Below are positions 50,455 to 59,499 of a stretch of DNA of 64,000 nt, piece by piece. The position numbers were made by a program, and so were the translations under genes. The DNA is from Lysobacterales bacterium. GTDB taxonomy: Bacteria; Pseudomonadota; Gammaproteobacteria; Xanthomonadales; Ahniellaceae. Under the pieces are notes generated by a model. It searched no databases. It worked only from the letters and a program-made list of their open reading frames with translations, and had not been told where the DNA came from. The first letter of the stretch is position 1; each line of letters begins with the position of its first letter. The DNA lies in NCBI GenBank assembly GCA_016721845.1, contig JADKHK010000003.1:372001-436000 (forward strand). Direction: 5' to 3'.

Positions 50455-52296
50455 TCAGACGTGGCGGCGCGAGGTGCCGGTCAGGCCGATCATCAGCAGG
50501 GCCAGCAGGATCGCACCGGCCAGGCCGAGGCTTGGCACCGGCGTGTTCGGGATGAAGGCGCCAACCGTCACGTTGAAGGCACAGGCCGCGGTGTTGGTCG
50601 ACGCATCCGTCGCCGTGCAGGTGGTCGCCGTCGTACCCACCGAGTACGGCGAGCCGCTGGCCGGATTGCACGCGGCGGTGACGCCGGGGCAGTTGTCCGA
50701 CACGGTCGGCGGCGGGAACGCCACGGGCACCGTGATCTGGCCAGGCAACTGGTCGACTGCGATGTCGGCCGGGCAGGTCACGACCGGCGGCTGCGTATCG
50801 TTGACGGTGACGTCGAAGGTGCAGCTGAGGTTGCCGACCGCGGTCGTGCAGGTCTGTGTCGTCGTGCCTGCCGGGAAGAACGAACCCGATGCCGGCGTGC
50901 AGGTGACCGTGCCGCAGGCCGCGTCAGCCGTCGGCGCCGGATAGTTCACGACCGCACCGCACTGATTGAGGTCGTTGTTGACGACGACATTGGCCGGGCA
51001 GGTCAGGGTGGCGCAACCGACGCCGGTGGTCACGTCCAGCGACCAGCTGTCGAGCGAGCCGCCGTCGCCGGCAAGATCGTCGCTGATGGTGATGGTCCAC
51101 GTGCCATTCGGATCCTGGCCCATGAAGGCCGACATCGCCTCTTCGCTGGCGAGCGGCGTCGCCGTGGTCAGGTTGACGTAGGCATGATCAGTCGTGACGC
51201 CATTGTTGGTGGTGTAGGGCACTTGACCGGACGGGTTGGCATCATCGTCCCAGAGCGTGCCGTTGAACACGTTGTCGTTGCCGGCACCATTGTCGGTGCT
51301 CAAAGTCACGATCGTGCCGGCCGGCGACTGCAGGGTGATGTCCATATCGGCGGCAAAGGTGTGGGTGATGGCCGCGGTCAGGTCGAGATCGGTGAGGCTG
51401 GTGCCCGCACCGGCCACCAGAATCGTGCTGGTCACCACGCCCGGACCCGTGGGAATCGCGGTCGGCACGGCATTGCTGGCGGTGACCGTGCTTTCGATCG
51501 GTGCAACCGGCAAGGTGAACACATCCAGCGACCAGGAGTTCAGGTTGCCGCCATCACCGGCGAGATCGTCGCTGACGGTGATCGTCCAGGTGCCGTTCGG
51601 ATCTTCGCCGCGGAAGGCGCCGAGGCCTTCCTCGGGAACCAGCGGCGTGGCCGCCGTCAGATTCACGTAGGCGTGATCGGTGACCATGCCGTTGTTCGTC
51701 GTGTACGGCACTTGTCCGGCCGGATTGGCCTGATCGTCCCAGACCGTGCCGTTGAACACGTCGTCGTTGCCGGCGCCATTGTCGGTGCTCAGGGTGACGA
51801 CCGTGCCGGCGGGTGAGGTGATGGTGATATCGAGATCGGCCGCAAAGGTGTGCTGCAGCCCGGTGGTGACGTCCACGTCCCACAGATAGGTGCCGGCACC
51901 CGCGATATTGATCGTCGAGGTCACGACGCCGGGGCCGGTCGGCACCGCCACGGGCGTGTTGTTCGTCGCGCTCGTGGTCCCGAGGGTCATGCCGGCCGGC
52001 GCCGGCGGTGCCGCACGCACCGCCTTTGCAGCCATCGCAGCGCGGGCGCTGGAGGCTTCATACATCAAGGTCGGATCATCGCCGCCCATCGAGGCCTTGA
52101 GCGCATCGAACTGCGCCTGGAGGTCGGCGTAGCGCGCCTGCTCCGCCGAGTTGCCACGAAGCGTCTGCAGTTCGGCCGCGATGCCGCGCATCTGCTCATA
52201 GGTCGCAAGCTTGTCGGTCGCAGCCGATGCCGCGCCCCCGAACATCGCGATGGCCGCAGCCACCGCCGCCGCAAGTCGAATCGTGTTGAGCTTCAT
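50455..52296 (-). CDS. Secreted protein with two P-domains, two HYR domains and a C-terminal sorting-like tail
   Basis: 613 residues. A signal peptide (about 26 residues, ending GGAASA) and a helical segment (YEQMRGIAAELQTLRG) are followed by two tandem proprotein-convertase P-like beta-sandwich domains (about 107-265 and 272-428; each with TSPAGTVVTLSTDNGAGND or a variant and DPNGTWTITVSDDLAGDGG). Two HYR-type domains follow (about 429-500 and 502-585; CPANVVVNNDLNQCGAVVNY, TCPADIAVDQLPGQITVPVA). The C-terminus VPSLGLAGAILLALLMIGL plus GTSRRH is a short motif, a helix and an Arg cluster, like the IPTL-CTERM/PEP-CTERM sorting tails. The start has GGGGAAG before it. It is probably a surface or secreted adhesion-type protein; no protease domain is present. 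Confidence 0.88.
   Translation of the reverse strand: MKLNTIRLAAAVAAAIAMFGGAASAATDKLATYEQMRGIAAELQTLRGNSAEQARYADLQAQFDALKASMGGDDPTLMYEASSARAAMAAKAVRAAPPAPAGMTLGTTSATNNTPVAVPTGPGVVTSTINIAGAGTYLWDVDVTTGLQHTFAADLDITITSPAGTVVTLSTDNGAGNDDVFNGTVWDDQANPAGQVPYTTNNGMVTDHAYVNLTAATPLVPEEGLGAFRGEDPNGTWTITVSDDLAGDGGNLNSWSLDVFTLPVAPIESTVTASNAVPTAIPTGPGVVTSTILVAGAGTSLTDLDLTAAITHTFAADMDITLQSPAGTIVTLSTDNGAGNDNVFNGTLWDDDANPSGQVPYTTNNGVTTDHAYVNLTTATPLASEEAMSAFMGQDPNGTWTITISDDLAGDGGSLDSWSLDVTTGVGCATLTCPANVVVNNDLNQCGAVVNYPAPTADAACGTVTCTPASGSFFPAGTTTQTCTTAVGNLSCTFDVTVNDTQPPVVTCPADIAVDQLPGQITVPVAFPPPTVSDNCPGVTAACNPASGSPYSVGTTATTCTATDASTNTAACAFNVTVGAFIPNTPVPSLGLAGAILLALLMIGLTGTSRRHV
51012..51476 (-). repeat. Second copy of the internal P-domain repeat
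   Basis: This stretch codes for the second P-domain and is clearly alike at DNA level to 51490-51955, with shared blocks such as GCCGTTGAACACGT and CCATTGTCGGTGCTCA. A tandem duplication inside the gene is the simple explanation. Confidence 0.8.
51490..51955 (-). repeat. First copy of the internal P-domain repeat
   Basis: Codes for the first P-domain and pairs with 51012-51476. Differences are mostly at third codon positions, so the copies have been kept under protein-level constraint after duplication. Confidence 0.8.
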
Positions 52297-52606
52297 GTCA
52301 CTTCCCCAAGCGATGGATGAATTGAAAATTACGGGCACCGAAGCGCCTGAGGTCGGCCGTTGCGGACGCTCCCCAGCGTGAACCGTATCACATGATCATG
52401 CGATGGCACAGTTCGCCACAACTGGGCGTCCGCCCAAAAAAAACGGTCCGCGCCGGCAACCGGAGGTCCGGTCGGCCCAGTGTCCGCATCGGCGTCTCAG
52501 AATCCGAGACGACCGCGTCCGATGCTGCGCCGGTTGCCGCGATGCGAGACTGCGCCTAAGGTGGGTGCGATCGCCGCGGGCGCATTCGGGTGAGGACGGG
52601 GCCGAC
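52297..52606. other. Divergent gap between the P-domain/HYR gene and recC
   Basis: About 310 bases. It should hold both promoters. An A8 run lies near 52438-52445, and a small hairpin GTCTC/GAGAC near 52494-52510. The frame of recC is open back to 52403, but that part is not conserved in type. I see no further gene. Confidence 0.5.
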
Positions 52607-55600
52607 ATGGACGAAACGCTGCGCGGTCTGCGGGTGTACCGCGCGAGCCGCCTCGAAGCCCTGGTCGCGCCGCTCGAATCCCTGCTCGATGCCTGGCTGC
52701 CCGAGGATCTGCTCGCGCCGCAGACCGTGCTGGCGGCACATCCGGGCATCCAGCGCTGGCTGACGCGCGAATTGGCACGCCGGCGCGGCGCGGCGGACGT
52801 GGTCGCGAACCTCGACGTGATCCTGCCCGGTACCTGGCTGGAGAGCGAGATGCAGACGCGCGCCGGCCAGACTGCGCAGCCCGCCTACCGCCGCGAGGTG
52901 CTGCGCTGGCGTGTCCTCGATGCCTTGGACGCGATCGAAGACCCCAGCCTGAGCCGCTATCTCGACGGGGCCGACCGCCGCCGCCGCTTCCAGCTCGCAG
53001 ACCGCATCGCCGCACTCTACGCGCGCTATCTCGTGTATCGACCGGACTGGCTGGCGGCTTGGGAACAGGGCCGATCGAGCGTGCCGACGCGGTCATTCCT
53101 TGCGCCGCTTTGGCGCCGTCTGCGCACCGACATCGCCGGTGCGCACCGCGGCGAATTGATGCGCTCCTGGTTCGACGCCCGCCGGCGCGCAGCCCCGGAG
53201 AGCGTGATGGTCGCACCCTTGCATGTGTTCGGCCTGAGCCATCTGCCACCGCCCGAACTCGCGCTGCTGCGCGCCGAGGCTCGGCATCGACTGGTCTGCC
53301 TGTATTTTCCTGATCCCTGCGTCGAATTCTGGGCCGGGCTCGGCGACGACCGCAGTCGCCTGCAGCGGTTGCGCCAGTTCGGGCCCGACGGCGAGGGCGA
53401 GCGCGAACTGCAGTCGCTCGGGCATCCGCTGCTCGCGGCGTGGGGACGCATGGGTCAGCAGTTCGGTCTCGGCTTGCTCGATGGCGAGGGCGAGGACGGG
53501 ATCGCGGCCGATATCAGCCACATCGGCGATTACGCGATGCCTTCGCCGCAAGATCGGCTGTTGCAGCGCCTGCAACATGGCATCCGGCGCCTTGCCGCGG
53601 ATGCGCCACTGCCGCCGGAGGCCGGCGACCTGCGCCAAGACGCCAGCCTGCGCGTGCATGGCTGCCACACCCGCGTCCGCGAACTCGAAGTGCTGCGCGA
53701 CGCGCTGCTCGATGCGCTCGCCGCCGACACCACGCTGAAGCCGGGCGACATCGCCGTGATGGCGCCCGACATCGCCGCCTATGCACCGTTGCTGCCGGCG
53801 CTGTTCGGTACCGCTGCGGATGCACGCGCCGACCTGCCTTATCACTGTGCCGACCTGGCGACACGCCGCGCCCATCCGCTGTTCGATGCATTTCTGGCGT
53901 TGTTGCATCTGCCCACGACCCGCATCGGCGCCGCAGAGGTCCTGGATCTGTTGCAAACCGGCGCGGTGATGCGCGCGCTCGGACTCGACGACGAGGGTCT
54001 CGAGGTACTGCGGCGCTGGCTCACCGACGCACGCGTGGCCTGGGGTCTGGATGCCGGCACACGGCGCCAACTCGGCCTGCCCGGCTACGACGAACACAGT
54101 TTCGCCTGGGGCATGGCGCGGCTGGTCGCCGGGCACGTCTATGGCGATGACGTGCCCGAAGCGGCCGCTGCGCAAGTCGGACTCTGGCCGGTCGGTGGCG
54201 TGCAGGGCGTGGCGGTGACCGCACTCGGCGCGCTCGATCGACTGCTCGGCCAGATCTCGCGCTGGTGCGAGGCGGCCACGACCCCGCAGGCCGGATCGCA
54301 GTGGTGCAGCCGGCTCGACGCGATCATCGCCGAGCTGTTCGTGGCCGATCCCGACGATGCCGACGAAGTCGCCGCACTGGGCATGCTGCGCGCTTGCATC
54401 CGCGGCTTGCGCGAGCAGATGCGGCTTGCCGAACGCGACCCCGAGCTCGACCACGGCGTGCTCTGCGAGCTGATCGACGAAGCCCTGGCACGCGTGCCCG
54501 AACGCCAGCCTTTCCTGCTCGGTGCGATCACCTTCTGCGGCATGGTGCCGCAGCGTTCGATTCCGTTCCGGATGATCGCGGTGCTCGGCTTGAATGACGG
54601 CGAATTCCCGCGTGCGTCCGGCGACGACGGCCTGGACCTGATGCAGCGGTATCCGCGCATCGGTGACCGCGACACCCGCAGCGACGATCGCTACCTGTTC
54701 CTGGAGACGCTGATGGCGGCGCGCGATCGCCTGCACCTCAGCTATCACCACGAAGGCGTGAACGACGGTCGCCCGCGCAATCCGGCCGCGCCGCTGGCCG
54801 AACTGATGGCCTTCCTCGATGCCCGCACCGATGCATCGCGGCCATGGTTCGTCGCGCATCCGCTGCAGCCCTTCGATGCACGCTATTTCGATGGCCGGGA
54901 CCCGCGCCTGTACAGTTTCAGCGCGGCGTTCGCGAGCATGGTGCAGGCGGAACGCGCGACCGACGATCGATTCGTCGCCGGACCGAATGCCGGCCTGCCG
55001 GAAGCCGATCCGCTGGCGAACGAGGCGGCCACGGTGTCGCTGTCGCGTCTGTTGCGCTATTTCCGCGATCCCGCCGCGCAGTTGTTGCGTGATCGCCTGC
55101 GGCTGCGCCTCGATGCGCTGGAGGACGAAGCACCGGAAGCTCGCGAGCCCCTCGATGCACGCCCCGACCCCTTCGAACGCATCCCGCAGCGGCTGCTGAT
55201 GTCGGCACTCGAACGCGGTGACGCCAACGTACCGGCGACCGCACCGGACTGGCTGCGGCTGTCGGGTCGATTGCCGGCCGGCGCGCTCGGTCACGCCGCC
55301 TATCGTCGTGCAGCGGAGCAGGCCGACGCCCTGCTCGCGATCGCACGCGCACATCCGGCACTCGCCGCCGGACTGCCGCCACGGCAGCCGGTTGCGGTCG
55401 ATCTGCGCGTCGGCGCCTGGCAGGTGCAGGGCACGATCACGCGCGTGCACGCCACCGCCGAGCAATGGCTGCTGTTCGACGCGTATCCGGGCAAGCGGCT
55501 GGCGCAGCTCGACTTCCGCCAACGCATTCCGCTGTTCATCGAATGGGCGGCGTTGCGACTCGCCTATCCGCATCAGCCGTTGCAGATCGTCGTGCTGACG

Positions 55601-55993
55601 GAACCCGACAAGAAGAACGACCCGGCGCGCTGGGACCTGCAATGGAATGCGCTCGATGCACGAACCCGGCACGCCGATCTCGACGCGCGCCTGGCGGCCT
55701 TGATCGCGTTCTGGCAACAGTCACCGGAGGCGCCGCTGCAGTACCTGCCGAAGACCGCGTGGGCGGCGGCCAGCAGCACCGTCGACAAGCGGCGTGACGC
55801 GATGCGCGCGGCCTGGCAGTCCGGCTATGCACACACCGGCGAGCGTGATTACGCGCCGGGTTATGCCGCCTGGCTGGCGCGCGGCGTCGACCTGACTGAT
55901 CCCGATGCGGCCGAGGCACGGACGCTGATCGATGCCGCGATGGCGCTGCAGCGACTGCTCGATCTGGACGCGATCGCCGAGGTCACGCCATGA
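52607..55993 (+). CDS. recC: Exodeoxyribonuclease V gamma subunit (RecC)
   Basis: 1128 residues. RecC scans for Chi within RecBCD, which repairs double-strand ends. The start LRVYRASRLEALVAPLESLL, the block TVLAAHPGIQRWLTRELARR, and LHVFGLSHLPPPELALLRAE, then PFLLGAITFCGMVPQRSIPF and FRMIAVLGLNDGEFPR are RecC hallmarks; the inactive helicase-like folds lack Walker motifs. I use the ATG at 52607 after a GAGG site, since this is where RecC proteins begin. The stop overlaps the recB start (ATGA). Confidence 0.95.
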   Translation: MDETLRGLRVYRASRLEALVAPLESLLDAWLPEDLLAPQTVLAAHPGIQRWLTRELARRRGAADVVANLDVILPGTWLESEMQTRAGQTAQPAYRREVLRWRVLDALDAIEDPSLSRYLDGADRRRRFQLADRIAALYARYLVYRPDWLAAWEQGRSSVPTRSFLAPLWRRLRTDIAGAHRGELMRSWFDARRRAAPESVMVAPLHVFGLSHLPPPELALLRAEARHRLVCLYFPDPCVEFWAGLGDDRSRLQRLRQFGPDGEGERELQSLGHPLLAAWGRMGQQFGLGLLDGEGEDGIAADISHIGDYAMPSPQDRLLQRLQHGIRRLAADAPLPPEAGDLRQDASLRVHGCHTRVRELEVLRDALLDALAADTTLKPGDIAVMAPDIAAYAPLLPALFGTAADARADLPYHCADLATRRAHPLFDAFLALLHLPTTRIGAAEVLDLLQTGAVMRALGLDDEGLEVLRRWLTDARVAWGLDAGTRRQLGLPGYDEHSFAWGMARLVAGHVYGDDVPEAAAAQVGLWPVGGVQGVAVTALGALDRLLGQISRWCEAATTPQAGSQWCSRLDAIIAELFVADPDDADEVAALGMLRACIRGLREQMRLAERDPELDHGVLCELIDEALARVPERQPFLLGAITFCGMVPQRSIPFRMIAVLGLNDGEFPRASGDDGLDLMQRYPRIGDRDTRSDDRYLFLETLMAARDRLHLSYHHEGVNDGRPRNPAAPLAELMAFLDARTDASRPWFVAHPLQPFDARYFDGRDPRLYSFSAAFASMVQAERATDDRFVAGPNAGLPEADPLANEAATVSLSRLLRYFRDPAAQLLRDRLRLRLDALEDEAPEAREPLDARPDPFERIPQRLLMSALERGDANVPATAPDWLRLSGRLPAGALGHAAYRRAAEQADALLAIARAHPALAAGLPPRQPVAVDLRVGAWQVQGTITRVHATAEQWLLFDAYPGKRLAQLDFRQRIPLFIEWAALRLAYPHQPLQIVVLTEPDKKNDPARWDLQWNALDARTRHADLDARLAALIAFWQQSPEAPLQYLPKTAWAAASSTVDKRRDAMRAAWQSGYAHTGERDYAPGYAAWLARGVDLTDPDAAEARTLIDAAMALQRLLDLDAIAEVTP

Positions 55994-58900
55994 CCGCGAC
56001 CGCGACGCACTGGCGGCAATTGCAGCTGGATCCGGCGACGGCGCCGCATCGACGGGTGCTGGTCGAAGCCAGCGCCGGCACCGGCAAGACCTGGACGATC
56101 TCGGTGCTGTACCTGCGCCTCGTGGTCGAACACGGCCTGCGCCCGGAATCGATTCTGGTCTCGACCTTCACCGATGCCGCCGCGGCCGAGTTGCGCGAAC
56201 GCATCCGCGCCCGCCTGCAATGGGCGTGGCGGCACTTCGATGGTCCGGCCGATATCGGCTCCGCCGAATCCGAACTGCGCGACTGGCTCGCGGCGCTGGC
56301 AGCGCAGGTTCCGGCCGCCGAAGCGCGCTGGCGCGTGCAGCGGGCGCTGGCGGAACTCGATCGCGCGCCGATCGCGACCTTGCACGCGCTCTGCCGACGC
56401 ATCCTCTCCGAACAGGTGCTGGCGTCGGGCTCGGACTTCCGCCCGGGCGAACTGGTGTCGGCGCGCGAGCTGGAATCGGAATTGCTCGACGATCTCGCGC
56501 GGCTGCTCGCACACGGGCCGCTGGGCGACGAGGCCAGCGGCTTGCCGGCACTCCATCGCATGTCGGCGCCGGCGCGGGCGAAACTGGTCAAGGCGGCGCT
56601 GCAGCCGGGCATCGAGATCGTCGGTGGCGAGGTCGATGCGCTGCTGGCCGCGTTCGCGGCGTCGGATTGTCCGGCGCGCATCGAGGCCTTCGCCGCCTCC
56701 ATCATCGTCGACGGCAAGAAATATGCGCTGGGTGAGCGGCTGCGCGAGCTGGCGGCGTGGTTGCGCACCGGTGACGCGTTCGCCACGTTCGACGAGAAGA
56801 AACTCAAGGCACTCATCGACCCTTCGTTCTGGCATGCGCAAGTCAGGGCCGAGCACGTGGCCGACACGCTGGCGAATCCCGTCGCCATCCGTGCACGGGC
56901 GGTGGCGGCGTTGCTGCTCGCGCGCGACGCGATCCTGCAGGCACACGGCCTGCGAGGCATGCTTCCGACCTTGCTGGAATGGCGGACGAAGCGCCTGGCG
57001 CAGCGCCGGCAGTTCACGTTCGACGACCTGATCGAGCGCGTGCATGCACAGACCTGCGCTGCCCGCGACCAAGACGACGACGCGCTCGCCGATCGGTTGC
57101 ACGCGCAGTGGCCGGTGGCGCTGATCGACGAGTTTCAGGACACCGATGCGCGGCAATGGGAGATCTTCGATGCGATCCATCGCGATGCCGCCGGTGCAGC
57201 GCGCGGATTGTTGTTGCTGATCGGCGATCCCAAGCAATCGATCTACCGGTTCCGCGGCAGCGACATCGCGAGTTATCTGCGCGCAGCGGCCACGACCACG
57301 CAACGCCTGTCGCTGGCGGTGAACCAGCGCGCGACCCAGGCGCTGGTCGATGCGACCAATGCACTGTACGCCCATGCCGGCGACGCTTTTGCGATGCCCG
57401 ACGACGCCATCCGCTACGTACCGGTCGGCGCCGCAGGACGAGCCGATCGTGAACCCTTGCATAGCGGGGGCATGACGATCGCGCAGCCGTTGCAGCTGCA
57501 TCGCCTCGACGACGACAGCGACGCTGCAGCGCTCGCCGCCTGCGTCGCGCAGATCGCGGCATATCTCGAGCCCGGCCGCTGGCGCATCGGCGACCGCGCG
57601 CTGGAACCGGGCGACATCGCGGTGCTGTTGCCGCGCCATGACGACATCGCCGCCTTGCGCCAGCGCTTGCAGGCACTGCGCATTCCCTGCGTCGGCGCCG
57701 GCCGCCGCGATCTGTTCGCGACGCCGTGGGCGACCGAGCTGCGCGTATTGCTGCACGCGCTCATGGCGCCCGGCGATGTCGGTGCGGTGCGTGCGGCGCT
57801 GGCGACCCGACTGCTCGGCTGCGACTACGCGCAACTGCGCGCACTCGATCACGACAGTCCGGGCTGGCGTGCGCAGGCCGATGGTCTCGCGCTCTGGGCC
57901 GAGGCGTGGCAGCGGCATGGCGTACTGCACGCGGTCGATCGCGTGATCGCCGACGCGGCGCCGCGATTGCTTGCGCGCGTCGACGGCGAACGCGCGCTGA
58001 CCGATCTGCGCCATCTCGGCGAACTGCTGCAGGCCGAGTCGCAGCGCTGCAGCGGCGCGCAGCAATTGCTTGCCTGGTTCGCGACGCGCTGTGCGGCCAC
58101 GGCCCAAGGCGATGATGCCGCAGCGCGTGAGCGTGAACTGCGCATCGAGTCGGACCAGCGCCGCGTGCAGTTGCTGACCTTGCATGCCAGCAAGGGACTG
58201 GAGTTTCCGATCGTGCTGCTGCCCTTGATGGGCCGCCAGCGCGGGCGACGCGAGACCTATCCGGTCTGGACCGAGCGTCGTGACGGCCAGCGCCGGATCG
58301 ATCTCGGCAGCGGCGATCTGGCCGCGCATCAGCAGACCGCAGCAAGGGAAGACCTGCAGGAGCGATTGCGTGTGCTGTACGTCGCATTGACGCGCGCCGA
58401 ACACGCCTGCCACCTGTTTCTCGGCCCGCTCGATGCGACGCCGGACGACCACGCCTCGGCGCTCGATCATTTGTTGCGCGGCGTCGATCTCGCGGCACTG
58501 GCCGGGAAGTGTCCGCAGATCGGCCTGATCGACGCCGCGCCGACACCGTCACTGGCGGCGTTCACGACGGCGCCCGAGACCATCGTACGTCGCGCTCGCG
58601 CCTGGCCAGCGCGGCGCGGGATCGATGCCGCCTACAGCTTTTCGTCGCTGATGAGCCGCGCGCAACTGGCGCTGCGCGACGATGACGCCGCCCGCGACGA
58701 AGCGGCAACGAAGGGGATCGAAAGCGCGCTTGCCGAGGTCGACGCCGTGCAAGCCGATGAGCGTCTGCTGCGACTGTCGCCCTGGCGCGGGACCGAGTTC
58801 GGCAATGGCTTGCACGCCCTGTTCGAACATCGCGATCTCGCGCAGCCGATGGCCGCGCAGCGCGATCGGGTTCGTGCCGAGCTGCAGCAGGCCGGATTGC

Positions 58901-59499
58901 GGGTCGAACCCGCGCGTCGCGACGACATGATCGACGCGGTGATCGAGCGCGTGCAGTCGACGCTCGACACCGATCTCGGCGATGGCCTGCGCCTCGGCGC
59001 GCTGAGCGCGGCGATGCAACGCGCTGAAATGGGCTTCCAGTTTCGTCTCGAACACCTGGACCTGCAACGACTTCAGCAATTGTGCGACGCCCGCGGCGAG
59101 CCCGGGCTGATCCCGCACGGCCTCGGCGACACGCGCCTGCGCGGCTTCCTCAGCGGCAAGATCGACCTGGTGTTCGTGCATGGTGGCGCCGTGCATGTGC
59201 TCGACTACAAGAGCAACCACCTCGGCAACGCGCTGGCCGACTATTGCGGTGCGGCGCTGGATGCCGCGATGGACGCGCACGGCTATCGCTGGCAGGCCCT
59301 GCTGTACGCGATCGCGGTGCGTCGCTATCTGGCGCGGCGGCAACGCCAGGTCGCCGCACCGTTGCGGCTCGGCGACACCCTGTACCTGTTCCTGCGCGCG
59401 GTCGGCCTCGCCCCCGGCGCAGGCGTCTGGCGGCATCGTTTCGACGACGATTTCCTCGCCGCCGTCGATGCACTGTTCGCGGCATCGGAGGTTGCATGA
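55990..59499 (+). CDS. recB: Exodeoxyribonuclease V beta subunit (RecB)
   Basis: 1169 residues. RecB is the 3'-5' helicase and the only nuclease of RecBCD. Walker A is VEASAGTGKTWTI (about residue 24), the UvrD-type motif II LIDEFQDTDARQWEIF (about 379), motif V/VI around VQLLTLHASKGLEFPIVLLP and RVLYVALTRAEHAC. The C-terminal nuclease has GKIDLVF and VLDYKSNHLG (about 1055-1078), with the Asp and Lys of the active site kept. Normal length. It overlaps both neighbours by four bases. Confidence 0.97.
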   Translation: MTATATHWRQLQLDPATAPHRRVLVEASAGTGKTWTISVLYLRLVVEHGLRPESILVSTFTDAAAAELRERIRARLQWAWRHFDGPADIGSAESELRDWLAALAAQVPAAEARWRVQRALAELDRAPIATLHALCRRILSEQVLASGSDFRPGELVSARELESELLDDLARLLAHGPLGDEASGLPALHRMSAPARAKLVKAALQPGIEIVGGEVDALLAAFAASDCPARIEAFAASIIVDGKKYALGERLRELAAWLRTGDAFATFDEKKLKALIDPSFWHAQVRAEHVADTLANPVAIRARAVAALLLARDAILQAHGLRGMLPTLLEWRTKRLAQRRQFTFDDLIERVHAQTCAARDQDDDALADRLHAQWPVALIDEFQDTDARQWEIFDAIHRDAAGAARGLLLLIGDPKQSIYRFRGSDIASYLRAAATTTQRLSLAVNQRATQALVDATNALYAHAGDAFAMPDDAIRYVPVGAAGRADREPLHSGGMTIAQPLQLHRLDDDSDAAALAACVAQIAAYLEPGRWRIGDRALEPGDIAVLLPRHDDIAALRQRLQALRIPCVGAGRRDLFATPWATELRVLLHALMAPGDVGAVRAALATRLLGCDYAQLRALDHDSPGWRAQADGLALWAEAWQRHGVLHAVDRVIADAAPRLLARVDGERALTDLRHLGELLQAESQRCSGAQQLLAWFATRCAATAQGDDAAARERELRIESDQRRVQLLTLHASKGLEFPIVLLPLMGRQRGRRETYPVWTERRDGQRRIDLGSGDLAAHQQTAAREDLQERLRVLYVALTRAEHACHLFLGPLDATPDDHASALDHLLRGVDLAALAGKCPQIGLIDAAPTPSLAAFTTAPETIVRRARAWPARRGIDAAYSFSSLMSRAQLALRDDDAARDEAATKGIESALAEVDAVQADERLLRLSPWRGTEFGNGLHALFEHRDLAQPMAAQRDRVRAELQQAGLRVEPARRDDMIDAVIERVQSTLDTDLGDGLRLGALSAAMQRAEMGFQFRLEHLDLQRLQQLCDARGEPGLIPHGLGDTRLRGFLSGKIDLVFVHGGAVHVLDYKSNHLGNALADYCGAALDAAMDAHGYRWQALLYAIAVRRYLARRQRQVAAPLRLGDTLYLFLRAVGLAPGAGVWRHRFDDDFLAAVDALFAASEVA

